DNA from: an uncultured Tropicimonas sp. | GTDB lineage: Bacteria > Pseudomonadota > Alphaproteobacteria > Rhodobacterales > Rhodobacteraceae | DNA: 64,000 nt | Reading direction: 5' to 3' | Assembly (NCBI GenBank): GCA_947497945.1 | Contig: CANMIP010000020.1 | Coordinates: 1-64,000, forward strand | In this document: in pieces, positions 9,238 through 17,221 of the stretch | Position numbering within the stretch: position 1 is the stretch's first letter | Layout of the letters: each line of letters starts with the position of its first letter | Made by a program: the position numbers and the translations under genes | The notes under the pieces: model-generated | Seen by the model: only the letters and a program-made list of their open reading frames with translations | Database searches by the model: none | What the model was told of the DNA's origin: nothing

Positions 9238-10314
9238 ATGTCCGATGCCACCACGAACCTCCTGCTGCCCTACCTGCTGGCAAGCCAGGCTCAGAAGCAT
9301 GTCACCCTGAACGAGTCTCTCCGGCTGCTGGACGGGCTGGTGCAGATGGCAGTGATTGACAGGGATCTGACTGCGCCACCGGTCTCGCCCGCAGACGGGG
9401 ATCGATACATTGTCAGCGCCGGCGCCACCGGAGACTGGGAGGGGTGGGATCTGAGCGTCGCGCTCCATGTAGATGGCATCTGGACCCGCCTTGCGCCACG
9501 GCCGGGCTGGCGCGCCTGGATTGACGACGAGGGCCTGCTGTTGGTCTGGGATGGAGCGGCTTGGGTGAGCATTCTTCCCACGGAGTTGCAGAGCATGGCG
9601 CTTCTTGGGATCGGCACCGCGGCGGATGCGTCTAATCCGTTCTCGGCCAAGCTGAACGCGGCGCTCTGGACGGCAAGAACCGCGGCCGAAGGTGGGACCG
9701 GCGACCTCTTCTACACCATGAACAAGGAGGCGGTGTCGGACGATCTCGGGCTCACACTGCAAACCGGCTACGTGACCAAGGTCCTGTTGGGCCTGTTCGG
9801 CTCCGACAACCTCCGCCTCGCGGTCTCGGACGATGGCAACACGTTCTTCGACGCCTTCACCGTTGACCGGCTGACCGGCATCATCGAGCAGCCACGCCTG
9901 CCGCGCTTCAAGGGCTACACCAACTACGACAACTATGTCGGCGTCGATACCTGGACGAAGATCGCCATCAACAACACCGACTTTAACGGCCAGAGCGCCT
10001 TCGACGCGACCAACAACTACTTCATCGCGCCCGTCGACGGCACCTACCTCTTTGGGGCGACGCTACTGTTCAAGACGAACGGCAGCACATCCTCGCGGAT
10101 GCGCGGGCGACTGGTGCTCAACGGCTCGAGCGAAATCAGGGGCTCCTTTGGCGAGAATTCCGGCGCGCATGTCTCCGAGGCCACCGCTCTCTGGCTCCAG
10201 ACCATGGTGGCGCTGGGCGCAGGCGATACCGTCGAGCTGCAGGGGTATTTCCGGGCGGCGGATGGGTATTTCGCGGCAGATCACACCTCGTTCTGGGGGA
10301 CGAAGATCGGGTGA
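9238..10314 (+). CDS. Tail fibre: DUF2793 domain plus C1q-like C-terminal head
   Basis: 358 residues. The N-terminal ~110 residues (LPYLLASQAQKHVTLNESL, RYIVSAGATGDWEGW) match DUF2793, a domain of phage and GTA tail fibres. After a linker, the C-terminal ~130 residues (YTNYDNYVGVDTWTKI to DGTYLFGATLLFKTNG to VELQGYF) look like a C1q/TNF-like jelly-roll trimer head that would contact the host surface. It is the last gene of the late operon in both prophages, and the two versions are almost identical even in the receptor-binding part. A short AGGGGATC sequence precedes the ATG. Confidence 0.8.
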   Translation: MSDATTNLLLPYLLASQAQKHVTLNESLRLLDGLVQMAVIDRDLTAPPVSPADGDRYIVSAGATGDWEGWDLSVALHVDGIWTRLAPRPGWRAWIDDEGLLLVWDGAAWVSILPTELQSMALLGIGTAADASNPFSAKLNAALWTARTAAEGGTGDLFYTMNKEAVSDDLGLTLQTGYVTKVLLGLFGSDNLRLAVSDDGNTFFDAFTVDRLTGIIEQPRLPRFKGYTNYDNYVGVDTWTKIAINNTDFNGQSAFDATNNYFIAPVDGTYLFGATLLFKTNGSTSSRMRGRLVLNGSSEIRGSFGENSGAHVSEATALWLQTMVALGAGDTVELQGYFRAADGYFAADHTSFWGTKIG

Positions 10315-10613
10315 CGATCCGTGAACGTTCGGCGTATCATGTGCACTCGAAAACAAGCTCACTCACCGAAAGCTGACCTTCACTACTGGACCGCGGTTAC
10401 TCGGGCTGCGATGCAGCATTCTGAAAGAAGGGCGGTCTGCCGCCATTCGCTGTGGCGGCACTGGCAAACTCAATTTGTCCCAACAGCAGCCCTTCGACCG
10501 CTTGCACTTTTGTTCGCAATCGCACGAAACCAGAAGGAATCCTGCTCTGTTTCTTCCGCATAAAGTCGTTCCCCATTCGAGCCAGAAGGTTCGATCGGCG
10601 CAATGGTCGAAGC
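10315..10613. other. Intergenic region right of prophage A, no gene seen
   Basis: About 300 bases between the tail fibre stop and the converging metal-binding protein gene. Short ORFs here have no plausible ribosome binding sites or family features. If prophage A has an attR it should be in this stretch, but I found no convincing duplicate of it elsewhere in the window. Confidence 0.6.
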
Positions 10614-11489
10614 CTACCGACCAGCGACCTGCGTCGACAGGTCATCAAACAAGGTCGTGAAAGGACGGGCATTGGCCATGGGGCTCAGAACAACTGTCTC
10701 GATGCCGAGTGTTTGCAACCTCGTCTGGATCTCTGCATTCGGCGCATCTTCCCATAACATGAGCGGTTTTCTGTCGGGCTGGAGCGTTTGCGCCAGAGAT
10801 TGCCACTCCGTTTCACCCGGGTCCTCGTCTGGCTCCCAATGAAGCGAGACGATGTCGCCGGGATAGGCGCGATCAAGGTATTGATAGACGGGATGGGAGG
10901 CGAAGATCTGCCTTTCGGCGATATCCGAAAAGAACTGCGAGAAAACCGCGTCGACTGCCGTGAGCTCCATCTCGAGTTCCCTGCTGCGCTCGTCCAACCC
11001 GGGCACCATGTCCGGCAATCTCTGGGCCATGGCGTCGGCAACCGCTGCGACCTGCGCCCTGGCGATTTCAGGGTCAAGCCAGGTCGTGAAAGCATAAGTT
11101 GCGTTATGTGCGTGATCGCCTTCCGGGCCGTGCTTGTGGGTAACGGTCTGGGTATCGACCGGGATCAGGTGTTCCCGAACCGAGGCGGTGGTATCGACAA
11201 GTCGAGCACGGGGGAGCGGAACCACATTCGTCCAACCGGCGTAGCCCGCTCCGTTCAAGAGGATCAGGTCAGCCTGCTGGAATTTCAGGATATCTTCCGG
11301 CTCCGGCTGCCAATAAGCAGGATCGACGCCTGGAGGCACGGGATACACGACCTCCACCGCGTCGCCGCCAAGAGCGGAGGCGATGTAGGCCAGCGGTGCA
11401 TTGACGGCGGCGACCTTGAAAGTTGGTTCGGCCTGCGCGGGACATGCGCAAGCCGCGATCAGGAACGCAAGGGTCGTGAAAGGCTTCAT
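10614..11489 (-). CDS. ZnuA-like periplasmic metal-binding protein
   Basis: 291 residues if started at MKPFTTLAF; an AGGA lies about 8 bases upstream, which is why I prefer this over the ATG at 11498 and the much longer upstream extension. A signal peptide (LAFLIAACACPAQA) is followed by a cluster A-1 (ZnuA/TroA-type) fold: VVYPVPPGVDPAYWQPEPEDI, LILLNGAGYAGW, a His-rich loop (THKHGPEGDHAHN, about residues 120-132) and SHPVYQYLDRAYPGD. It would capture Zn(II) or Mn(II) in the periplasm. It is the last gene of a minus-strand operon whose permease is FtsX-like, not the ZnuB type, which is an unusual pairing. Confidence 0.8.
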   Translation of the reverse strand: MKPFTTLAFLIAACACPAQAEPTFKVAAVNAPLAYIASALGGDAVEVVYPVPPGVDPAYWQPEPEDILKFQQADLILLNGAGYAGWTNVVPLPRARLVDTTASVREHLIPVDTQTVTHKHGPEGDHAHNATYAFTTWLDPEIARAQVAAVADAMAQRLPDMVPGLDERSRELEMELTAVDAVFSQFFSDIAERQIFASHPVYQYLDRAYPGDIVSLHWEPDEDPGETEWQSLAQTLQPDRKPLMLWEDAPNAEIQTRLQTLGIETVVLSPMANARPFTTLFDDLSTQVAGR

Positions 11490-11499
11490 CACATTCATC

Positions 11500-12678
11500 C
11501 TAGAACCACAGGCGGGCGATCTGGGCCTCGAAGACCAGGGCGGTCCAGACGAAGGACAGACTGACGGCCAGGGCCACACCCGAAAGCAACACCATTTCGC
11601 AGGAGAGCAGCGCCACAGGCAGGCCCGGTCCGGCACCGAGCCGTCGCGAGATGTCGAACTCGCGCCGACGCATCTGGGCCGAGAGCCAGACGACAAGCCC
11701 GACGGCAAGACCGGCGGCAAGGCCGACTGCCAGCATCACGCCCTGCAGAATGGCTTTGACCTGAAGCACGTTGTCCATCAGCCCGCGGATTTGATCGGTC
11801 GCGCGCAGGATCTGGACGTTCGCGTCCCGTTCGCCAACGCGCCCCCGCAGCAGGGCGGAGGCTTTCTCGTCGAAGGGGAAGACCAGCACGGCGGTGAGCG
11901 GAAAGGTTTCGGGCGTCCCGTGGAAGTGAAAGGCGGAAAGCCGGTCTGCCGAGATTGCCTCGAATGTCGGCAGACTTGCATTCGCTGTGAGCGCCTCCCC
12001 GTTATCCGTTTTCAGGAGCAGGCTGGTATTGGTCTGGCGGGTCAGTTCTTCGTGGCCATGTCCGAACCCCGAGACAATCCAGCCGGTTTTCAGGTCGGTC
12101 AGCACGGCGCGGTCGTCGGCCGAGCCGGTTGCGGCGAGGATGCCACTGACCACCATTCCGACCGGATAGGCGCCGGCGAGGTCGAAGACCTGTTCGACGT
12201 CGCTGGCGATCTGGTCGCCGACCGCGACACCAAGCGTTCGAGCGGCGTCCGCCCCGAGCACCGCTTCGCCAACGCTGACAGGCATACGCCCATCCGTGGT
12301 GGTCAAGCCGCGCAGTCGGAAATAGTCGATGTCGGTTCCGACGATCGGGAGGCCACGCACTGTTCCAGCGACATGAATGGGCGCCAGATCCGCCATGCGG
12401 CGCTCGATCAGCCATTCGTAATCCTGCATAGAGACCGGGGTTTCGACATCGCCACGGAAATAGGCCGCCGCCAGGGTCAGGTCGAGCGGTGCACCGGCCG
12501 CGCCGTAGACCAACGGTGTCGCGTCCGCTCGGGACATCATGCGGGTCTCTGCGGCGCGACTGAGCACTTCGGCCAAAAGCGGGATCGATATAAGCGTGGC
12601 GATCACCAAGACGAGGGTCAGGCTGCGGAGCCAGTGATAGCGAACATGGCGCAGGGCGAGATAGACGATGCCGTTCAT
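11500..12678 (-). CDS. ABC transporter permease, FtsX/MacB-like
   Basis: 392 residues from ATG 12678, which overlaps the ATPase stop as ATGA. One N-terminal membrane span (about 18-38, SLTLVLVIATLISIPLLAEVL) precedes a long periplasmic region, and two to three spans cluster in the last ~120 residues (VLQVKAILQGVMLAVGLAAGLAVGLVV; LLSCEMVLLSGVALAVSLSFVW). This one-plus-three layout is typical of FtsX/MacB/LolC permeases, not of high-affinity metal importers. With the upstream ATPase it would form a type VII (mechanotransmission) ABC unit. The next gene, the ZnuA-like protein, starts within about ten bases of this stop. Confidence 0.8.
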   Translation of the reverse strand: MNGIVYLALRHVRYHWLRSLTLVLVIATLISIPLLAEVLSRAAETRMMSRADATPLVYGAAGAPLDLTLAAAYFRGDVETPVSMQDYEWLIERRMADLAPIHVAGTVRGLPIVGTDIDYFRLRGLTTTDGRMPVSVGEAVLGADAARTLGVAVGDQIASDVEQVFDLAGAYPVGMVVSGILAATGSADDRAVLTDLKTGWIVSGFGHGHEELTRQTNTSLLLKTDNGEALTANASLPTFEAISADRLSAFHFHGTPETFPLTAVLVFPFDEKASALLRGRVGERDANVQILRATDQIRGLMDNVLQVKAILQGVMLAVGLAAGLAVGLVVWLSAQMRRREFDISRRLGAGPGLPVALLSCEMVLLSGVALAVSLSFVWTALVFEAQIARLWF

Positions 12679-13343
12679 GCCCGTGCGCCCCACATCTCGC
12701 GGAAATCGATCACATGATCGAACCTGCCGAGCAGGCCATGATCATGCGTGACCATGACAAGCGTTGCCCCCAGCCGTGCGCGCTCGGCAAAGAGGTGATC
12801 CATGATCCGCTCCGCGGTCTCCGGATCGAGATTGCCGGTGGGCTCGTCAGCAAGCAGCAGCGCGGGGTCCGTGACCACTGCGCGGCAAATCGCAACCCGC
12901 TGTTTTTCGCCATGCGAAAGCTGTGCCGGGCGATGCGTCAGGCGGTTCGCGATGCCCAGTGTCTCGGCCAAAGCCTCGACCCGCGACCGCGCTTCCTGCG
13001 TGACCCGCCGCCCGGGGACGATGCGGAACGGATGCAGGATATTGTCACGCGCGTTCAGGTATTCCAGCAATCCGAAATCCTGAAAGATGTAGCCCACCGA
13101 CCGGGCCCGAAAGGTCTGCGCAGCGCGGCGGCTCATGCCTTCCACGGGCGTTCCGTTCGCGCGGACCGTGCCACTATCCGGGCGCAGGAGCCCCGACAGC
13201 AGGTTGAGGAAGGTCGTCTTACCACTGCCGCTTGGCCCGATCACTGCCAGGGCCTCACCGTCCGCAAGGGTCAATTCGGGCAGATGCAGCCCCGCCGCGC
13301 TGTTGGGAGGCGCATAGGCGAGGTCGCGGATCTCGATGCTCAC
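12675..13343 (-). CDS. ABC transporter ATPase, MacB/LolD-type
   Basis: 222 residues, the usual size for a stand-alone ATPase. The Walker A motif is IGPSGSGKTT (about residue 35), the Q-loop lies in GYIFQDFGLLEYLNARDNI, the signature is LSHGEKQRVAI, and Walker B is LLLADEPTGNLD. The H-loop is VTHDHGLL. The GNLD ending of Walker B is typical of the LolD/MacB/FtsE group. It overlaps both neighbours by four bases (upstream membrane protein 13340-15142 and downstream permease), so the set is tightly coupled. It should power the FtsX-like permease encoded next. Confidence 0.9.
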   Translation of the reverse strand: MSIEIRDLAYAPPNSAAGLHLPELTLADGEALAVIGPSGSGKTTFLNLLSGLLRPDSGTVRANGTPVEGMSRRAAQTFRARSVGYIFQDFGLLEYLNARDNILHPFRIVPGRRVTQEARSRVEALAETLGIANRLTHRPAQLSHGEKQRVAICRAVVTDPALLLADEPTGNLDPETAERIMDHLFAERARLGATLVMVTHDHGLLGRFDHVIDFREMWGARA

Positions 13344-15142
13344 ATCAATCGCTCCTGCGAGATCACGTCGAAGCCGCGGATCTTCCAGGCGCCCGCGACC
13401 GGCGCCAGAACAAGGTCCGCCTCGTAAGCGTTGGTCCGGCTATGGACATGGCCCCAGTGGCCGACCGTGCCACGCACGACCCAGCTCGCCTGAAGGTGTA
13501 GCGTGCCGGGAGCCGCGTCCCCCAACAGCTCGACACCCGTTATCTCCAGCTCGTCGACGCGGGCATCGGCGCCACCGGCCCGTTCGATCCGAAGCGAGGA
13601 ACGTTGGTCGAGATAGACCTGTTCCAGCACCGCCCCGTCGAGCGTCAACGCCAGGCGGTCATAGACCTGGTCTTCTGTGCGGAAGTCGAAGGCGCGGTAG
13701 ACATTGTTCAGAACATCGCCGGTGAGGGCGGCCAGTTTCTCCGGGTCAAGGTCGGGAACGCGCGTGGCTTGCCGCTGATGAAGCACCGGGATCGCCGCCA
13801 GCGCCGCGACCGCAACCGTTCCGCCGATCACCGCATTTCGGCGCCGCCATCGGCCATCCCCTGTCAGTGAGAAAACCGCCAGTCCCAATCCGAGCGCAGC
13901 AAGGCCCCCCAGGACGAGAGGCAGAGGTGATGTCGAGCCACTTAGGTCAACTTCGATTGCGGAGATCGCAGGGTATGGATCCGTCTTGAAATGGTTGGTC
14001 CAGGTCACGACCGGATCGTCCGCGGAGAGCGGAAACAGGAAGGGGCCGGCGGCGTCGACGGCATAGCCGGCGATGCTGGGGGTCCGGTCATCGAACCAGG
14101 TCCATTCCAGTGCGGCCTCGCTCGGAAGGCCATCCGTGGGCACGGACCAGATCAGGCCGAGTATGTCGGCATCTATGTCGACCGCGTCACCGGTTTGCAG
14201 GAACTCCAGCCCGCGCATGCCGATCCGCATGAATGCGGCCCGGTCGAAATCGGCCTGGACGGCTTCACCTTCGATCGACATCGGCGTGCGACGGCCGATC
14301 TCCGCGGCGGCGGCATCGCTCAGCGTTCGCGCCATTTCGGCATCGAGCTGGTCGCCGTCCACTTCCTGTCCGACCAGCGCCATGGCGTCCCGCACCCGCA
14401 CAAGCGCTTCATGCCGGATCTCGTGCGGATCGGCATAGAGGAAAGTCATGCGCGGGTATTTGTGATGACGGGTGAGGTTGGGATTGTCGAAGCGGGAATA
14501 CCAGGGGTCCGACCAATCGAGACGCAGGGTTGCTGCAGCCGACAGGTAACGGAAATCGATCACTGGCACAGACCTGTGAAAGGCGATCATGCCGATATTT
14601 GCTGCAACCGTTCCTTTCGGATCGAGCGGCGGGGTGATTGTCAGTGTGTCGGGGCGCGGGCCATCGAAACGGTAGAGCAGTTCCACATACATGACGCGCG
14701 GGTCACTGGGCGCCTCCGGCATCGTCCGGCCAGAATAGGGGTCCGTCTTGCCAGCCATTGGCGACGCCCGGTCCACCCGAAGTCGCCGCTCGACCAGGAC
14801 CGTCTCAACCGGAAGAACGACCCCCTTGCCGGTTCGGATCGACAGACCGTCCAGGGCAAATCGGGCGCGCCGTTGGTCATCCGGGTCAGGCGCAACACCG
14901 TCCTGTGCCCACCATTCCGCCGGCACGAGGTCGGAAAAGACGCTGATATCCTCGACAAAGACTTCCAGCACGACCCGCACGCCGTCATCCTCGACATGGA
15001 TCTCGGCGATATTCGGAGCGACTTCCGCCCCGCCGAGATTCACCCAATCCGCCGAGACCGATGTGGCAAAGAGGACAGCCCCGAGAAAAAGGCACAATTG
15101 GCCGCCCAGAAATGCCCCGTATCTGGCCCAATGGCGGGTCAC
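13340..15142 (-). CDS. Unknown large exported membrane protein of the metal/ABC operon
   Basis: 600 residues; I do not recognise the family. A signal anchor (about residues 9-31, FLGGQLCLFLGAVLFATSVSADW) leads into a ~390-residue beta-rich periplasmic region. Two membrane spans follow near 405-425 (LPLVLGGLAALGLGLAVFSL) and 435-452 (AVIGGTVAVAALAAIPVL), then a ~150-residue C-terminal domain ending in WKIRGFDVISQERLM. It overlaps the ATPase start by four bases, so it is probably a partner of this transporter, perhaps presenting metal or substrate. The acidic, Trp-rich N-terminal domain contains a DRASPMAGKTDPYSGRTM stretch. Confidence 0.7.
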   Translation of the reverse strand: MTRHWARYGAFLGGQLCLFLGAVLFATSVSADWVNLGGAEVAPNIAEIHVEDDGVRVVLEVFVEDISVFSDLVPAEWWAQDGVAPDPDDQRRARFALDGLSIRTGKGVVLPVETVLVERRLRVDRASPMAGKTDPYSGRTMPEAPSDPRVMYVELLYRFDGPRPDTLTITPPLDPKGTVAANIGMIAFHRSVPVIDFRYLSAAATLRLDWSDPWYSRFDNPNLTRHHKYPRMTFLYADPHEIRHEALVRVRDAMALVGQEVDGDQLDAEMARTLSDAAAAEIGRRTPMSIEGEAVQADFDRAAFMRIGMRGLEFLQTGDAVDIDADILGLIWSVPTDGLPSEAALEWTWFDDRTPSIAGYAVDAAGPFLFPLSADDPVVTWTNHFKTDPYPAISAIEVDLSGSTSPLPLVLGGLAALGLGLAVFSLTGDGRWRRRNAVIGGTVAVAALAAIPVLHQRQATRVPDLDPEKLAALTGDVLNNVYRAFDFRTEDQVYDRLALTLDGAVLEQVYLDQRSSLRIERAGGADARVDELEITGVELLGDAAPGTLHLQASWVVRGTVGHWGHVHSRTNAYEADLVLAPVAGAWKIRGFDVISQERLM

Positions 15143-15181
15143 CTCAATACTCCCGATGGCTGCCTTGGATCCGGCGTAGGC

Positions 15182-15523
15182 TTACTTGCTGATCTGCAGC
15201 GTGGCGACCGAACGCCAGCGCAAGACGCCGTCGTCACCGGCAACGCATTCGAGCGGTTTCTGCTCGCTTGCCGTCCGGATCTGTCCACCGGTATGTATGG
15301 CGCCTTCGCCGCCGGCAGTCGCGCCCATCGCGCCACCACTCATCTGCGCAGCCTGGTTGTTTCCGCCAAGAAGCAGATAGGAATGCTCCGAATAGGCAAG
15401 GCCGGCATAGTAGCAAAACCGGGTTTCGGCGCCTTCGGGAATGGGCGACGCTGTAAGAAGCGCCGTCTGTGCTGCTGCGGGGGTCCCTAGCAGGGCAAGC
15501 GCAAGAACGAGTTTCATCCGCAT
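15182..15523 (-). CDS. Small secreted protein, possible DUF1496-like
   Basis: 113 residues from the ATG giving MRMKLVLALALLG, with an AAGGTG sequence 7 bases upstream; a GTG two codons earlier is less likely. A clear signal peptide ends near TPAAAQ. The mature part contains CYYAGLAYSEHSYLLLGG, which resembles the Cys-Tyr-x-Gly-x-x-Tyr-Ser core of DUF1496, and a second cysteine in LECVAGDDG, possibly disulphide bonded. It is the first gene of the minus-strand operon running to 10614. The function is unknown; the DUF1496 resemblance is weak and from memory. Confidence 0.65.
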   Translation of the reverse strand: MRMKLVLALALLGTPAAAQTALLTASPIPEGAETRFCYYAGLAYSEHSYLLLGGNNQAAQMSGGAMGATAGGEGAIHTGGQIRTASEQKPLECVAGDDGVLRWRSVATLQISK

Positions 15524-15828
15524 GTTCACACCTTTTCAAAAAATCTCTGAATATCGACAGCTTAGATACTAGAGTGAGATAAATCTAGCCGCCTTGACCG
15601 ACGGGTCGTGACACGTTCCGGACCGCAGGGATCCGGGGAACCCTTCGAGTTTTCCGGACATGCAGGCTTCACAGGGAAGATCATGCTGCGCGCCTCGATC
15701 CGTGTCCGGTTCCGGCGATGTTGGTCGGGAAGGCAGCCAGGCAATCTGCCTCCCCGTCGATCCTGCAACCGACGCCGTGACAACCCGGGTCCCGCGCGAT
15801 CCGGGACCTTTCAGGTGCAGATCGAGCG
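15524..15828. other. Intergenic region with a hairpin
   Basis: Holds the presumed promoter of the metal/ABC operon on the minus strand. A perfect 7-base-pair hairpin lies at 15788-15808 (GGTCCCG, loop of 7, CGGGACC) just past the end of the metallo-hydrolase gene. It could be that gene's terminator, although no T-run follows on the minus strand. No Zur-like operator was recognised. Confidence 0.4.
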
Positions 15829-17049
15829 CTACTTCTCGTCCGGCATCGGCGGCGGCGTGTAGCCCGGCCATTTGCCGGCCAGAACCTTTTCTGACGGTTC
15901 CTTTTCCTCTGAGCGCGGGGCCTCAATATAGGCCTCTGTAACGCTTGGCGGAAAGACGAAATCATCCACCGCAGCATCCCTGACGACAATCTGATCTTTC
16001 GTTACGTTCACCACGGTCAGATCACGCGCAAGAGTGAGATCTCCATCGTAGGTCGTGCGAATTCCCTCAAGGATCGCCTGGTAGTTCTCTGGGCTGAGCA
16101 CCGAATGATACCCAAGTGCATGGCGAGGTTTCACGGCGTCCATGACTTTTCCAAAGGCCGGCGGCTCGGTGTGAACGCGGGTTGAAACATATGTGGCCTG
16201 AGTGAGATCCCAGCCGAAATACGTTGCCAGAAGATCGGGTGGAAGGAAGGCTTCGTGCGAGGCGACATCCGCGCCTTCAGCGTATTTGACGTACCAGCTG
16301 TTGGGGTAGGTATCGCCGCCAAAGACGTATTTCAGTCCACTCCACTCCAGTGAGTAGCTGACGGACCCATCCAGACTGTGGATGGCAGGCCAGGAACGGA
16401 TGACAACGCCGTTTTCCTCGTAAACAACCACGTTTTCCTGCATGTAGTCGAACTCGGTGACTTCCAGCTTGGCTCCGTCGTCTGGCAACGCGCCGGCACG
16501 GCCCTGCAGATCCCACTCATAGGCGGCCTTCATGTTCTCGACGAAAGCCTTGGTGCCCATTTCGGGGGTGGAACCCGTGGGGCCGAAAATTCTCAGAGGC
16601 TCGTAGCGCCCCGACAACCAGCTTCCGATGTGCAGCCCCATGAAGTCGCCCACATGATCAACATGCAAGTGGCTGAAGAACACCTTGTCCAATTTCGCAA
16701 AGTCTGGCCGAAGGGAAAACAGATTTCCCATGGAACCCATTCCGATGTCGAACAGGAATTTGTCGCCATTGCCAAGCTCCACAAGAAACGAAATCGAAAC
16801 CGCAGCCTTTGTCTGGTTTGGCATTCCGGTGCCGAGCGCAGTAATACGCATCTCGCTTTCGCCGAGAATCTCGGTGTTGGGAAAATAGCTCGCCGGATAG
16901 ACACCGTCCTTGATTGCGACAGGTGTTCGTCCGGTCGGCATTGCGTCTGGCCGGTCCTGGGCATCAACGGACTGCGCCGGCAGCAGCATTGCAGCGCTCA
17001 ACAGACAAAGAAGGGACATCTTCCACTTATCTCGAACAGGACGTTTCAT
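15829..17049 (-). CDS. Secreted metallo-beta-lactamase-fold hydrolase
   Basis: 406 residues. The signal peptide spans about residues 10-31 (LLCLLSAAMLLPAQSVDAQ). The MBL-fold core has the metal motif SHLHVDHVGD (HxHxDH, about residue 137). Further ligands are probably His in IHSLDGSVSY and His in GYHSVL, and the GGDTYPN segment supplies the usual Asp. The overall layout (LGTGMPNQTKAAVSI, FLFDIGMGSMGNL) resembles RNase Z/arylsulfatase-like MBL enzymes; the substrate is unknown. A GGGAGAG ribosome binding site precedes the ATG. It is transcribed divergently from a TetR regulator, with palindromic operators in the gap, so it is probably that regulator's target. Confidence 0.85.
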   Translation of the reverse strand: MKRPVRDKWKMSLLCLLSAAMLLPAQSVDAQDRPDAMPTGRTPVAIKDGVYPASYFPNTEILGESEMRITALGTGMPNQTKAAVSISFLVELGNGDKFLFDIGMGSMGNLFSLRPDFAKLDKVFFSHLHVDHVGDFMGLHIGSWLSGRYEPLRIFGPTGSTPEMGTKAFVENMKAAYEWDLQGRAGALPDDGAKLEVTEFDYMQENVVVYEENGVVIRSWPAIHSLDGSVSYSLEWSGLKYVFGGDTYPNSWYVKYAEGADVASHEAFLPPDLLATYFGWDLTQATYVSTRVHTEPPAFGKVMDAVKPRHALGYHSVLSPENYQAILEGIRTTYDGDLTLARDLTVVNVTKDQIVVRDAAVDDFVFPPSVTEAYIEAPRSEEKEPSEKVLAGKWPGYTPPPMPDEK

Positions 17050-17167
17050 CGGTCTCTCCCGGTGATTGGTGAGAAGCCTCGGTCAACGGAAAAGACTGCC
17101 CCTTGAGCGACGCTCCGAAGCGTGGTCTTGCTCGATCTGGTTGTGAATATGAGCAATAACCGGAGTT

Positions 17168-17185
17168 CCATAGACTTATCTATGG
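17168..17185. promoter_or_regulatory. TetR-type operator (perfect palindrome)
   Basis: CCATAGA-CTTA-TCTATGG is a perfect inverted repeat of 7-base arms and 4-base spacer, lying between the divergent metallo-hydrolase and TetR genes. Its size and position fit a TetR-family dimer site that could control both promoters. Confidence 0.65.
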
Positions 17186-17207
17186 AGTGAATCGGCTGGT
17201 TGTGTCA

Positions 17208-17221
17208 ATAGAGGTATCTAT
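17208..17221. promoter_or_regulatory. Second TetR-type operator overlapping the regulator's start
   Basis: ATAGA-GGTA-TCTAT repeats the core of the upstream palindrome and overlaps the ATG at 17220 as well as its GAGG ribosome binding site. Occupancy would block regulator translation or initiation, suggesting autoregulation. Confidence 0.55.

Larger units (their letters stand above)
1970..10314 (+). repeat. Long direct repeat, copy A (lysis and distal tail module)
   Basis: Colinear with 50236-58532. Gene starts at 1970, 2593, 3083, 3709, 3938 and 4819 all map exactly 48,266 bases to the right, so the first ~2.85 kb has no net indel. The offset becomes 48,272 at the large tail gene and 48,218 at the fibre gene, because of small indels. 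Long stretches are identical at DNA level, with mostly third-position changes elsewhere. Confidence 0.9.
1..10320 (+). mobile_element. Prophage A, right-hand part (tape measure to tail fibre)
   Basis: Ten consecutive plus-strand genes in late phage order: tape measure, DUF2460 tail protein, holin-like protein, small membrane ORF, lysozyme, second small membrane protein, DUF2163 protein, NlpC/P60 peptidase, large TIM-barrel tail protein and tail fibre. The left part lies outside the window. The same genes recur in the same order in prophage B at 48.1-58.5 kb, which is attached to an integrase and head genes, so this segment is read as the end of a second, related prophage. The right boundary is placed just after the tail fibre stop because unrelated minus-strand chromosomal genes follow; no att repeat was identified. 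Confidence 0.85.

Noticed and set aside
1970-10314. A host gene transfer agent cluster (RcGTA-like order of tail genes)
   Set aside because: Copy B is embedded in a unit with tyrosine integrase, lambda GpA-type terminase, gpB portal and lysis genes, and the window holds two such units; GTA head genes are of a different type.
10321-10672. Short ORFs right of prophage A
   Set aside because: No ribosome binding site, no recognisable domain; overlapping frames on both strands.
11401-12717. 438-codon plus-strand ORF across the metal/ABC operon
   Set aside because: Shadow of the ABC permease gene, which has clear membrane spans and ATGA coupling to the ATPase.
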